A stretch of DNA of 64,000 nucleotides from Ornithodoros turicata (GCF_037126465.1 NW_026999467.1:62001-126000); one strand, 5' to 3'; positions 54,201-64,000 are shown, counted from the first letter of the stretch. Notes: generated by a model from the letters alone, not told the origin. Program-made: numbers and translations.

Positions 54201-54331
54201 CTGCAAACACCCACAAATACATCAAGGCACAGTCACCTCAAGCCTCCACTACTCCAACTCTACTTCAATACACACAAAACTGGCAGTTTTGTGGAACTTG
54301 TGCACTTAAGTGGGGACAATTGGAAATGAAA

Positions 54332-54910
54332 TACCGTAATTTCACGCGTATAAGCCGCACCGCAGATAAGCCGCAGGACGCGTTTTTTGGGACGTTTTGA
54401 AAATTTTCTGGCAGATAAGCCGCACCCGCAGATAAGCCGCGGGTAATACGAGACGACTGATTTGTGCGACAAAGGAGACCATAGAGAAGGCCATAAACCC
54501 TGTGGTCCATACTCCGGGATCGGCACAGTGTACAACAGAGGAGGTCAGTTCTGGAGTTCTACCAAGATCGGATTGTGCCCTTGTCGGGTGTTTTTCGTGG
54601 ACTGATGGGTCAGTGATCTGCCAGAAGACGTGAATCAGTGTCACCACTTTCCTTAAAGCTGCTTGGGGGAATGCACCAGGAAGATCAATCTACTCGAATG
54701 TGAACCCGTCCCTGTTACGCACTGTTCGTGCATCGGCAGGGCAGGGCTGTTCCAGAGACACTGTCGGCCCTTTCGTTAAAATCGGCGTATGGGGAAAATA
54801 CCAGGAAAAAATAGTCACCAGATAAGCCGCACCGGTGGATAAGCCGCAGGGCGCCTGTGAGAAAAAAAAATCGCGCATAAGCCGCGGCTAATACGCGTGA
54901 AAATACGGTA
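54332..54910. mobile_element. TIR element with AAGCCGC repeats, 579 bp
   Basis: TACCGTAATTTCACGCGTAT and its near complement ATACGCGTGAAAATACGGTA are the ends; GATAAGCCGCA repeats lie inside both. TA is the likely target duplication. It lies 132 bases upstream (in STAM sense) of the 54121-54200 exon, inside the intron. Superfamily not assigned. Confidence 0.82.
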
Positions 54911-55270
54911 CATGAATGAATTGGGAATGAAAAATGAGTGCGAACAATGCATTTCATTGTGTGAACTCATTTTTCATTTCCCCCCACTTTTCACAATATG
55001 CAAACAGCAAAATCTTAATTCATGTTACGAATGAACACATTTTCAAACTTGGAATAGAAATCGTATGTTGTTGTCACTGGCTATTTAAATTCACATTCAA
55101 CATTTTTAAAAACTGAAAATTTTAACATTTTGTTTCAAATATTGGAATTCGCAGTGCAAAGTCAAAATAATCTGTCGTGAACAATGCCCGACATGGGATT
55201 ACAAACGTATGTATTGCAATGTTTTAATGCATTTTCCACACAGTATTTCAATATAATTCAAATTACAACA
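54911..55270. other. STAM intron, A/T-rich, nothing recognised
   Basis: AT-rich, no motif. Confidence 0.35.
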
Positions 55271-55799
55271 CAGTTCAATCCCATTAATTCAAACTTCTGG
55301 ATAATTCGAACTGACGCTCAGGTCCCGGAAAACGCTCGGTAATTCGAACATATGAACATGCGCTAAAGTTTATTTTGAATGAGATTGTCCGAATGCACCT
55401 GACCACGTACTGGCCAGCGCTCTACTGGAGTGTCAGGGAGACGTTTACATATTAACTGTTCAGATTACGTATTATAATTATATGACCATTATAAAAGCGA
55501 TAGTTGTGCCAGAGGAAAGAGGAACAAGGAACGAATCACCGTAATGGTGTGCGTGAACGTGTGGAACAATTGCCACTTTACTCATGGTTGGCAAAGCAAG
55601 CAAGCCTCGCTCTTTTAAACTGATCCAGACCTTTCCTCTTGACAACAGAGCCAACAAAAAGGCATGAACAGCTGATATATGGTCAAACTCCTTTAGAACG
55701 AACGCCTTTTTAATGAAAAATCCGCTACAACAAATTTATTTCGTGGTCTTGTCAAACACCCATAGGACCAATGTAATTTTTGGACATTTACAACAAATT

Positions 55800-55947
55800 T
55801 CAAGGAGGTGAACCCGAGACAGGGATGAAGAGACGACACAACAAAGGAGGTTTTTGGATATATAGGGCATCGGTACATTAAAATTTTGCTGTGTTTGAGA
55901 ATTTGTTGTGTTGTCTCTTCATCCCTGTCTCGGGTTCACCTCCTTGA
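55800..55947. repeat. Hairpin with 46-bp arms
   Basis: 55800-55845 (TCAAGGAGGTGAACCCGAGA...) and 55902-55947 are reverse complements with one mismatch, spaced by 56 bases. Confidence 0.85.
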
Positions 55948-56386
55948 TCATGAACCAGCTTGTCAGTGCCCTGTCTCTTCTATACAAGGAGTTTATTTAC
56001 AACGAACATACCGGAATAGCGAACTGTTTTTCTGGTCTTTCCTACTACATGTTAAACTTTTACAACGAAATTGTTCGGCTGGATAATGAACGCCGCTCTG
56101 CTGCGCCGTACATTGCACCCAACACTGTGCCCCATCCTTCTAGGAGACTGAATTTCCCCCCTTCCTCAAGGTTAACGAACGCGAGACAATACATCCAAAT
56201 GTGGGTCACCACTTCGCAGGGCGTATTGACCCCATCACAAAGAGCGACTGGTAGAAACGCACTTGTGACCAATAATGCCAGGCTCTCACGTGACGTCATT
56301 TGCGATACGTAAGATGCGGAGCAACGTGCTTATGTAGTTGCAAGCCACGATAAAATGTCAGGCTCATAGATGACATGCGGCGAACC

Positions 56387-56530
56387 CGTGAGTGCGAAGC
56401 GAAAGCAATTTGCCCTGGATAAGGAGATACCAGTGCTGAGGGCTGTTGACAGCAGACGCAAAATGTGTGACATTGCCAAAAGCTTCGCCATTAGTGCATT
56501 GACGCTATCCACTTTCCTGAAGGACCACGA
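56387..56530 (+). pseudogene. Pogo-type HTH remnant
   Basis: SAKRKQFALDKEIPVLRAVD, then SRRKMCDIAKSFAISALTLS and TFLKDHD. This is the N-terminal psq/CENP-B HTH of a pogo-type transposase, distinct from the other pogo copies in the window. The frame then loses similarity. Confidence 0.7.
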
Positions 56531-56993
56531 TCAACAACATCAAGGCCATTGCATAACTCAAGAGACAGAAAGACCACCGTTCCATGGACACCTTTTTACG
56601 TATCTCCAACGACACCGAAACATATCGAAACCAAAACTGCACAATGTGGTACTGGCGACACCACTTGTCAGGGACGCAAACCACAATAGCAAACACACGA
56701 AACACCGAAATTCCCAAATCGAACTTGATTGAGTGACAAAAATGGTCCACCGTCCACCGTGTTCTGACCGTCCATGCTCCTCTAGTCAGAAACCTAGTGT
56801 TTGTCCATAGCGTGGTGTTAGTCACATTTAACACTCCGAATTCTGAGCAATTGTTGAAGCAATCAAGAATGACCAACCAAAACTGCCAACCCGGGTCTTC
56901 TATTTTCCTGAAAAGAAGGGTACAGCAACACACATGGACCAGTGCTGAACCACTTGTGGCTTCTATCACTATAGTACACAGGTGTCCACTCAC
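56531..56993. other. STAM intron, nothing recognised
   Basis: No domain or repeat boundary is seen. Confidence 0.4.
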
Positions 56994-57073
56994 CAGGCTC
57001 GTCCGCAGTTACAAAATTTGCAGGAAAGAGACCTTCACCTCGATGATTTGATCCTTTCCACCAGTTAGAGTCA
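56994..57073 (-). CDS. STAM: STAM, second half of SH3
   Basis: Minus strand: acceptor ACCCTGTAG before 57073; donor GTGAGT after 56994. Encodes (S)[20 protein letters not shown] and VTADEP. WW plus 'GLFPxNFV' are the ligand-binding signature of SH3 domains, and 'SDxNWWKG...GLFPSNFVTAD' is the STAM form. The SH3 domain of STAM binds deubiquitinases such as USP8 and STAMBP. Confidence 0.96.
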
Positions 57074-57129
57074 CTACAGGGTAAAATAAAATGACCCTGT
57101 GCACTCCTGTACTGAAGAAGTAAACTGAC
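57074..57129 (-). other. STAM intron of 56 nt
   Basis: Begins GTCAGT and ends CTGTAG on the minus strand. It interrupts the SH3 domain after LDD-S. Confidence 0.92.
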
Positions 57130-57340
57130 CTGTCATCTAATACAATGACGATTTCCCCTGCTCGGAAAGTGAGCTCGTTGTCTTCAGCTGCCTCAAAATC
57201 ATAGAGGGCACGCACTTTGCGTGTCTGTGCATTGTTGGGTGGCTGCGCACTGGTGGCTGCTGATGACTGACAGATTGCAGAAGGGTAGAGGCTCCCCTTC
57301 GGTGAAGTGGCACTGCTGTCCTGCAGAGACAGCTCTATCG
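57130..57340 (-). CDS. STAM: STAM, UIM end plus first half of SH3
   Basis: Minus strand: acceptor TCCGCACAG before 57340, donor GTCAGT after 57130. It starts with two bases completing Ala, then IELSLQDSS (end of the ubiquitin-interacting motif, 'AIELSL'), a 30-residue Ser/Thr/Pro/Gln linker, and [20 protein letters not shown] and [11 protein letters not shown], the ALYDF start and RT loop of the STAM SH3 domain. STAM sorts ubiquitinated cargo on early endosomes with HGS. The preceding VHS-coding exons are not in the window. Confidence 0.97.
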
Positions 57341-57443
57341 CTGTGCGGATATGACAACAAAATAAAACATGGGTCTGAGCTACAACTAAACTAAAGGCGC
57401 CAAACAACTAGATGTGGATTAGTTCAACCAGCTGAGACATGCC

Positions 57444-58085
57444 TTAAAGGGACACTAAAATGCAAAAACAAGTTCACTTCAAATTACGTTACACGCTATG
57501 TTAATTTCGTACTTGTCATAATTCAAAACTTTGATTCCATTACGGAGCTACAATCGAAATTATACCAGACTCTTTCCTGTTTCGGTGCTAAGCAGTGAAC
57601 GTCGTTTCAGCTCGTGCATCGGTGTTTTTAGTCCATGCTGGACATGCCACGTTATGTAGCAGTCCCGGTGAAAAACATAGTGCACGTTGCGAAGCGGACT
57701 GGCGTCGCTGTCCGAAGGACGTGAAGATAAATGTTGCTGGTGCAACATTCACGAGAGCTGTTGTGGGCTACAATTCAGTGAATCGGTATCGAAAAAGGCA
57801 GCAGTGCACATCATGCCGCACATATACGGAACACTACGATCGGATCCGTTCAAAATCCACACTACCGCGATAGGTATGCACGTGCTTCTCCTGCTGTCTC
57901 ATTGAATGCCGCCAATCTTTGCCTCCTGGGGATCCAATTCGTTGCCGCCAAAGACGGCTCCTGTTTCCTTTGAGTTTTTCTTCTAAACGGTAGTGCTGTG
58001 TGAAAAAATTTTGCTTGCATTACACTAATTGAAACACAGACTTTCATTTGAGACCCAGTTGTTTTTGCATTTTAGTGCCCCTTTA
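57444..58085. mobile_element. TIR MITE, 0.64 kb, AAAGGGRCACTAAAATG ends
   Basis: AAAGGGACACTAAAATGCAA at the left and its complement (AAAGGGGCACTAAAATGCAA) at the right are inverted ends. A clean target duplication was not resolved. It lies 103 bases upstream, in STAM sense, of the UIM/SH3 exon. Confidence 0.8.
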
Positions 58086-59636
58086 GAGAAATTTCACATC
58101 CCGACAGACCTCAGGCACAGAGGTAGAGTTTAGAAATTCCTGTTGTTACTAAACGCTTTGGAGTAATAACTGTATGATATTTTTCAACATGACGTTGGTG
58201 AGGCAAACCGACCTCATAATAACATTTTTGGGGAAAAACTGCAGTAGTCAAACGGGAGTACTATACCTATGCAAGTATACATAGTAAAATAATTATACAG
58301 GATGTTTCAGTAACCACGTAAAAAAAATTTTAATAGAAGCATACTGTGGAAAAACATGCTATCAATGGCTAACTTTTGCCACATACTAAGAATAATTTCA
58401 TCAACTCCACTTAATGGATTAATTACTCTATTTAATTTATTGAAATGAACTCAAATTTGTCAAGTCTACGTAGCATTTTTTGGCGATAACAGAACATGCA
58501 TGTTGGATTTACTCCATCCCACTACACAATACACTCCCTACTACAATGGTAATAGCTGAAAAACAAGTGCAAAATCATTGTCTCGAGACGCGCAAATTGT
58601 TTGGCATCCCCAGGCCATCCATCCACAGTAGCCAGTTCATCCTCAAGAAATGCCGCAAGGAGGGCGAGAAGAACATGGACCTCACTCTTCAGATTTCATT
58701 TCTATGCTTCTGCTCATAACGGCAGAAGGTTGAAATGCCACAGCTACCCCAAAAAACAACAGTGAGAAGTAAACAGGAAGGGCCAGGTCACTGTTTCCTT
58801 CTGTCGCTTCTTGCACCTACTTTATGAAGAACTGAGCCCAGCCGGCATTTGTGTGTCTCGAAACACAGTTTTTCTTTTTTTCCTAGCTATTATCATCAAA
58901 GCCCCAAGCTTTCCGTGGTGGAAAATTAACATATCTGCGGGCAAGAGAAAACAAGCAAGAAATGTTGCAGCATTCTCCCAGAGGCCCTATTACAAGCCAC
59001 TGTCGAGCGCCACCGACAGTGTCGACAGAGGAGTATAGCTGGGAAGTGATTACGACCAGCGGGAGCGATACCTGCCAGTTTCGGTATTTCAACGTCGCCT
59101 TTATCATTAGCGCTTGGTTTGTTGACTATTGTTAGACTTGGTTTATTTGCAGGGTTTAAGACTTCTGGGAACGAGACGCCACACTTTCAGCCAATTGCAC
59201 AGCAGGAGGAGAATCATGTGGAATGCTGCTTGTTTTGAAAGCAGATGGCGACACGTTGACGATGAAGAAAACGTCTCACGCATATCGCCCAATGCACAAG
59301 TAATATCAAATGATGTTGCAGTTCATGATCGAGCACCGCAATTCATTCACAGGCATTTTGTCGCCGTCCTACACGCAATTAGACAGGCAGAAGGAATGGG
59401 CAGAGTTAGTCACAATATTAAATTCCAGTGAAGGCGCCGTCAGGACAGTTGACAAGTGGAGCACTGTTTAGGCACAAGTTTAGGCAGACCCTTGTGTATT
59501 GCTCTGATAATCTGTACATGGATGATTGTGAAGTGTAGCCTCTGCAGTGAAGCAGTTTCACAAAAGAGGTCTCATCTGATACAAACGCATTGTTGTGCTA
59601 TCTAAACACCGACTGCAACTGTGGGTGTGTTGACAG
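58086..59636. other. STAM intron, solo element end at 58298
   Basis: ACAGGATGTTTCAGTAACCA at 58298 resembles the start of a DNA element, without a partner. A plus-strand frame near 58560-58715 and one at 59129-59431 have no recognised domain. Confidence 0.35.

Positions 59637-59668
<32 letters not shown>
59637..59668 (+). repeat. (GATT)n microsatellite
   Basis: About eight GATT units, followed by TATGTGTTTAATGGCACAAA, which looks like a repeat tail. Confidence 0.85.
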
Positions 59669-60389
59669 ATGTGTTTAATGGCACAAAGGCAACAGGACAG
59701 GAGACATGCAAAGTAACTTGCAGCCATCTCCACAGCTCTTGCTCTGCATAACGACAGGGTTGAGGCTGTCATTCCTGCGAGTGACACTGTCGCCTACGGG
59801 TGATGCGTTTGGAGCCAACGGAATATCAAAACTAGCATTACGTTACGTCACGTGCACTCGATCCCGAACGACACGTTCATGCTACCGTCACGGATCAGAC
59901 TTTTTTTACCTAGTTACAGAAACACCCGTATGTCTTGGAGCTGAAATTTTCGTGGGACATCATGCAAAAGAATATAACACACAACAAAGCATTTGACAGC
60001 AAATTTTTGTGCACTAAAACCAACCAGATGAAGTACCATATTTCCCAGTGTATAACACGTACCCCTAAAATTAGTGGAATTGGAAAACTGCCAAATGTGT
60101 ACAGCGCATCTACACATACGCGCCCGACAGAGGAGAAAACACTCGCGCTAATAGGGCATAGAAACTAACCATGCATCGCTGTCAGCACCCACAGTAGCCA
60201 AGGCCCATATGTTGATTATGGGTAAGCACTTTTTGTTACATCTACCACGGATGCATTGCCTACTTGAAGTCATTAAACTCTGATCTGACAGGGTTTGTGT
60301 CTATAGGCCTTGGTCTCCTTGCCACCCTCTGTATTATACTTCTCTAATGAGCTGAGGGTGACTGATGCTTCGACAGCGTCCCATGTTTA
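59669..60389. other. Intronic spacer with solo TIR end
   Basis: ACCATATTTCCCAGTGTATA near 60038 resembles the termini of the 54332 family. No coding sequence. Confidence 0.35.
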
Positions 60390-60955
60390 CTAGACCATAG
60401 AAATCTTATGGAGAGAGGCTAGAAGGAAAGCTGGGGAAGAGAATCGGAGAAGAGCAAAGCACTTGAACGGGGCGCTTCCCTCTCTCAATGTATGCGCTCA
60501 GAGGCAGCCATATTGAATCAGCCGAGGAAACGTTGTGTATTTCCAGCCCGTGAAAGCAGCCACAGTTCCGAAACCTGTTGCAACACTTGCTCGGTTGCTC
60601 CTCTGCTACCGTCGGCTACATATTTTGTCAGTGTCCACCCCTATCCAGGCTTGTAGTTAAGGCTGGTTGAGGCAGCGGCAGCGGCGACCCCATGTGGCGT
60701 CCGTGTCGTGTCTGTTTCTTCGTGTGTGTGTGTGTGTGTATGTGTTTTCATATATCTTACGGTTTCATAGGTTCTGGCGGTGTGTTACTGTTCCAAAAAC
60801 ATTTTTGCCGTTATGTTTGCTGTATGCTTACTGGATTCCTTTGTTTGCATGTGCCGCGGCAACAGTAGCTGATTCAATATGGCTCTCCCCTCGCCCGTAC
60901 GTCCCAGTTTTGGAGATTTCCTTCTAGCATACTCCTTAAGATTTCTATGCACTAG
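60390..60955. mobile_element. TIR MITE, 566 bp
   Basis: CTAGACCATAGAAATCTTAT (60390) and its near complement ending GCACTAG (60955) are inverted ends of about 36 bp, including GCTAGAAGGAA inside. A (GT)n tract of about ten units lies at 60721-60741. Confidence 0.8.
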
Positions 60956-61351
60956 ACCCATTTGGTTACCTTGACATACGATTTCTCTGTCTGCTCTTTG
61001 TGTACTCGTGCTTGCCGTCTATCATGCGGTTTTCCCAAACATGCCACTTAGATGAACGCCCATGCGAAGTGTAAAGCTACATGTTGTATGACCTCTTCAG
61101 GATATGTTCAACAATATAATGCACAACACTATAATGCACCACAATGCATTATATGCTCTAAGTATTTCATGTTGTGCAGCAGTATGACAAACAGATCTAA
61201 CGATAGTGATTGCTTCTGTAAAGGAAGATGAGTCACCGCTGGCTTCGTGACCTCGCGCCTTGCATCCCCCACCGACATTACCTTTTCGTTTTGGCAATAA
61301 ACCCGAACGGTTCCTTCGGTACGGACGTCTTGGCTTCACTTCTTGCTATAT
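60956..61351 (+). other. Probable 5' LTR of the right-hand BEL element
   Basis: The stretch directly before the primer binding site should be LTR. It has a CAATAAA at about 61298-61304, a poly(A) signal as in LTR R regions, and may start at TGTTGTATGACC (about 61082). The other LTR is outside the window, so limits cannot be tested here. Confidence 0.5.
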
Positions 61352-61352
61352 T

Positions 61353-61370
61353 TGGTGCCGAAACCCGGGA
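61353..61370 (+). promoter_or_regulatory. BEL primer binding site
   Basis: TGGTGCCGAAACCCGGGA, complementary to a tRNA 3' end in the manner of BEL/Pao elements, 69 bases before the gag-pol start. The same core occurs at 29157. Confidence 0.8.
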
Positions 61371-61439
61371 GCCCCGGACTACAGACGACCAAGGAGCGTT
61401 GACAAGACTTGGAAGGAGGGACCGTACCGAAACTGGACA

Positions 61440-64000
61440 ATGGCGAATCTCGAGCACCTAAAGAAGCTTCGAACGTCAGCACGATCTTCGATTACTCGCA
61501 CTATCACCGAACTGAAGACTCTTCTGACTACGACGCCTTTGCCTCGCGATCAACTACGAGATAAACTAGGCTTCCTGGATGAGAAGTTTTCGGCCCTTAG
61601 CCAGCAAGACCAGGTGATCCAGAATCTCATCACAGACGAGCTTGTGGAAAGTGAGCGCGAGGCCTGCGACCGCTATCTGGAATCGGTCATAGCAATCAGG
61701 TTTCAAGTCCGCGCTGCGCTGGGCACTTTGACCTCGACGCAAGTGTCGCCCGCTACAGGTGATGCCCCATCATTGCCGACAGTCCAACGTCTCGCATCCC
61801 CTGCAGATGGTATTACCCTGCCGAAGCTGAAGATCGACACCTTCAACGGAGACCTGTCTAAATGGCAGGGTTTCTGGGACCAATTCCGGGCAACAGTTCA
61901 CGATAACCAGCGTCTGACTGACGTCAACAGGTTGAAATATCTTGTCTCCCTCGTTACCGGACCAGCAGCTCGTGCCATTGAAGGCCTTACGATCCTCGAC
62001 GGGAATTACGCGACTGCAGTTGAGATCCTTAAGAAGCGGTTTGGAAAGAGCGAGCTTCTGGTGACCGAACACATGGGATCGCTCTTTGATCTCAAGCCGG
62101 TGACGTCCATTAGCGATGTCAAGGGTTTGCGTGAGCTGCACGAGACGGTTACAGTCAGAATAAGGAACCTGAAGAGCCTCGGAGTCACGCTGAGCCAGTA
62201 CGCGATTGCCGTTCGTGAGGCTGTCCTGCGGAAGATCCCCAAGGAACTCGAATTGGAATACTATAAACAGAAGGATGAAGAGTCGACTGTTGACACACTG
62301 ACATCTCTTCTGGACTTCCTTGAGACTGAGATTGAGTGCCGCGAGCGAGTTCGACGTTCAGCGGAGGACGTTCCCCTTCCGAAACGCAGGGCACCCTTAA
62401 CACCTTCTGCGTCGTCACTTACGGCCAATGCGACGGACTCTTCATGCATCTTATGCAAGTCCTCCCAGCATCTTCTGGAAAGCTGTGACAGAGGGCTGAG
62501 TCCAGATGAAATCAGAAATACCCTACGTCGCGAAGGTTGTTGTTTCCTCTGTGGAAAGAAGGGCCACCGCTCCAAGGACTGCCGTGTCTGCTGGAAGCTC
62601 CGATGTGGACGCTGTCACAGGCGACATCTCACTCAGCTATGCCTGGGCTCGTCTAGGACTGAACAGCCTGCCGCCTCCAATCCCTCTTCTGCGCTTGCCG
62701 CCACTACCTCCACCGAAAACGTTGTGACGTCCTTGTCGTCATCAACTATTTTTTCATCTCCACGCTCTGAGGTACTGCTGCAAACTGCTAAGGTGTGGCT
62801 CGAAGGAAGCAACGGCCGGAGGATCCTAGCCAGAATCCTTCTCGACGGTGGCAGCCAGCGTAGTTTCATCCGTCAAGAAGTATCGACGAAGATCGGGTGC
62901 AACATGATCAGAACCGAAAATTTGAGGGTCCATACTCTTGGCAACGTCTCTTCGCGCCGCAAGAAGTACCGTTGCGTTCAAGTGCTTTTACGGAGCCAGT
63001 TCTCCTCCGCGAGTATCGTGATCGAAGCAGTGGAGTACGACGACATCTGCTCGGACAGCTTACCGTCCTTGAATTCGACAGCGGCACAGCATGTGAAAAG
63101 CATGGGTCTCCAGCTTGCCGACGAGCCCTCAGCTCCTACCGAAATCTCCCTGCTACTTGGATCCGACTTTTACTGGAAAGCAGTCACCGGCGTAACAGTC
63201 CGGTTGTCCGAGTACCTGGTAGCAGCAGAGACGCTCTTCGGGTGGACAGTTCAAGGCGCAAGTCGAGACGGCAGCATCCGCAGTCGAAACGTCGAGGTGA
63301 TGCGGGTAGGCGTGCTATCCGAAGATACTGCGAGTATCGACTCTCAGCTACAAGCGTTCTGGGAACTAGAACATTTAGGCATTACTGACCCCTATCCATC
63401 TGACCTCGACACCGATTCCGTTCTGCAGGATTTTCGGGCCACCACAAAGCTGGTTGACGGTCGTTACGTTGTACGCCTACCTTGGAAATCGGAAAGGCAA
63501 CCAGCCTTAGGAGACAATAAGGCGTTAGCGATTCAACGACTTGAGGCTACTACAAGGAAACTACGACGAGATCCAGCACTGATGGAAGAGTATGATTCTA
63601 CCATTCGGCAATACCTTAATCTCGATCACGCTGAGCGTGTTTCTGCGCCTGAGTCAGTGTCTGGACCTCTGTATCACACGCCGCACCATGCAGTCATACG
63701 AAGAGACCGCGAGACTACAAAGGTCCGTATTGTATTCGATGCGTCGTCGAAGTCCCCTGGTTGCATCTCCCTCAACGAGGCCTTACACGCTGGACCAAAC
63801 CTGAACCCCGACGTCCTACAACTGTTGCTACAGTTTCGCACATACGAAGTGGCTCTAACGGCGGATGTAGAGAAGGCATTCCTTCAAATTCAACTGGACC
63901 CATCCGACCGTGACTGTCTGCGATTCTTGTGGTATGCCGCTCCTCCTAAGACGGGTGAACCTTTGCCACCGGTTGAGACTTGGCGGATGACACGGGTTCC
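61440..64000 (+). CDS. BEL/Pao gag-pol polyprotein, partial (runs off right edge)
   Basis: From ATG at 61440 (context ACAATGG) the frame stays open for 853 codons to the edge. In order: coiled-coil start; DUF1759 gag (LPKLKIDTFNGDLSKWQGFW); CCHC knuckle CCFLCGKKGHRSKDC and a Cys/His-rich CWKLRCGRCHRRHLTQLC; aspartic protease ILLDGGSQRSFI; LLLGSDFYWKAVTG and TLFGWTVQG (DUF1758 region); RT start VRIVFDASSKS and LTADVEKAFLQIQL. RT catalytic YxDD, RNase H and integrase are outside. No stop or frameshift in 2.56 kb indicates a young, possibly active copy. It is antisense to STAM. Confidence 0.95.
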   Translation, partial: MANLEHLKKLRTSARSSITRTITELKTLLTTTPLPRDQLRDKLGFLDEKFSALSQQDQVIQNLITDELVESEREACDRYLESVIAIRFQVRAALGTLTSTQVSPATGDAPSLPTVQRLASPADGITLPKLKIDTFNGDLSKWQGFWDQFRATVHDNQRLTDVNRLKYLVSLVTGPAARAIEGLTILDGNYATAVEILKKRFGKSELLVTEHMGSLFDLKPVTSISDVKGLRELHETVTVRIRNLKSLGVTLSQYAIAVREAVLRKIPKELELEYYKQKDEESTVDTLTSLLDFLETEIECRERVRRSAEDVPLPKRRAPLTPSASSLTANATDSSCILCKSSQHLLESCDRGLSPDEIRNTLRREGCCFLCGKKGHRSKDCRVCWKLRCGRCHRRHLTQLCLGSSRTEQPAASNPSSALAATTSTENVVTSLSSSTIFSSPRSEVLLQTAKVWLEGSNGRRILARILLDGGSQRSFIRQEVSTKIGCNMIRTENLRVHTLGNVSSRRKKYRCVQVLLRSQFSSASIVIEAVEYDDICSDSLPSLNSTAAQHVKSMGLQLADEPSAPTEISLLLGSDFYWKAVTGVTVRLSEYLVAAETLFGWTVQGASRDGSIRSRNVEVMRVGVLSEDTASIDSQLQAFWELEHLGITDPYPSDLDTDSVLQDFRATTKLVDGRYVVRLPWKSERQPALGDNKALAIQRLEATTRKLRRDPALMEEYDSTIRQYLNLDHAERVSAPESVSGPLYHTPHHAVIRRDRETTKVRIVFDASSKSPGCISLNEALHAGPNLNPDVLQLLLQFRTYEVALTADVEKAFLQIQLDPSDRDCLRFLWYAAPPKTGEPLPPVETWRMTRV

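Larger units (their letters stand above)
55271..56530 (+). mobile_element. Pogo/Tigger relic, truncated
   Basis: CAGTTCAATCCCATTAATTC at 55271 looks like a pogo left terminus, and a pogo-type HTH follows at 56387-56530. No right terminus was found. The hairpin at 55800-55947 lies between them. That the two belong to one element is an inference. Confidence 0.4.

Noticed and set aside
58480..58719. Plus-strand 79-codon frame with a Lys-rich end (ILKKCRKEGEKNMDLTLQ)
   Set aside because: No domain recognised, no splice context in agreement with STAM, and no upstream support.
60667..60927. 86-codon frame with a signal-peptide-like hydrophobic run
   Set aside because: It spans a (GT)n microsatellite inside a TIR MITE (60390-60955), so it is most likely chance.

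Overview
This is a piece of animal nuclear genome, most probably from a hard tick (Ixodida). It has two conserved host genes with spliced exons, a tRNA-derived SINE resembling the tick Ruka family, BEL/Pao and gypsy-like LTR elements, mariner, pogo/Tigger, hAT and piggyBac relatives, and many TIR mini-elements. There are no bacterial-style operons, CRISPR arrays or rRNA genes. The organism call is an inference; the species cannot be fixed from the window.

Host genes. The first 154 bases are the last coding part of ETFRF1 (LYRM5), a LYR-motif mitochondrial protein, on the plus strand, followed by AATAAA at 332. The rest of the window is dominated by one minus-strand gene, STAM (signal transducing adaptor molecule, ESCRT-0). 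Seven exons can be placed: 57130-57340 (end of UIM plus SH3), 56994-57073 (rest of SH3), 54121-54200 (linker), 46339-46426 and 46107-46267 (GAT/coiled-coil core), 19742-19857 and 2140-2476 (Gly/Pro/Ser-rich tail, less certain). All splice phases agree from exon to exon. The VHS exons must lie beyond the right edge. The two genes are tail to tail. Two STAM introns are tiny (56 and 71 nt; the 71-nt one has a GC-AG boundary), whereas the others reach about 26 kb.

What fills the introns. (i) 2.5-19.7 kb: a pogo-type MITE (4511-6119), a Tigger relic (6173-12551) split by an apparently intact 5 kb hAT element (7462-12462, perfect 8-bp target duplication), a hAT-type non-autonomous element (14509-15691), a miniature LTR element (TRIM, 15775-16709), a dead piggyBac (about 17.4-18.9 kb) and a hAT MITE (19260-19586). 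(ii) 19.9-46.1 kb: a GTAATTA-rich foldback (22315-22845), a nearly intact mariner (24829-26158), a gypsy fragment (27.5-28.1 kb), a decayed BEL/Pao element (about 29.15-38.6 kb) interrupted by at least five later insertions including a 1.4 kb Foldback element, a second hAT-type element (40668-42459), a 307-bp perfect palindrome (42318-42942) and a second TRIM of the same family (43589-44493). (iii) 46.4-57 kb: a LINE fragment, a Tigger element with damaged catalytic residues (49963-51943), a P/THAP-like fragment, a TIR element (54332-54910) and a pogo HTH fragment. (iv) 57.4-64 kb: MITEs and a young-looking BEL/Pao element (from about 61.1 kb, reading frame open from 61440 to the right edge).

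I found no convincing new biochemical system. The observations most worth checking are the perfect palindrome, the TRIM family, the intact hAT, the Foldback element nested in BEL, and the STAM gene architecture.
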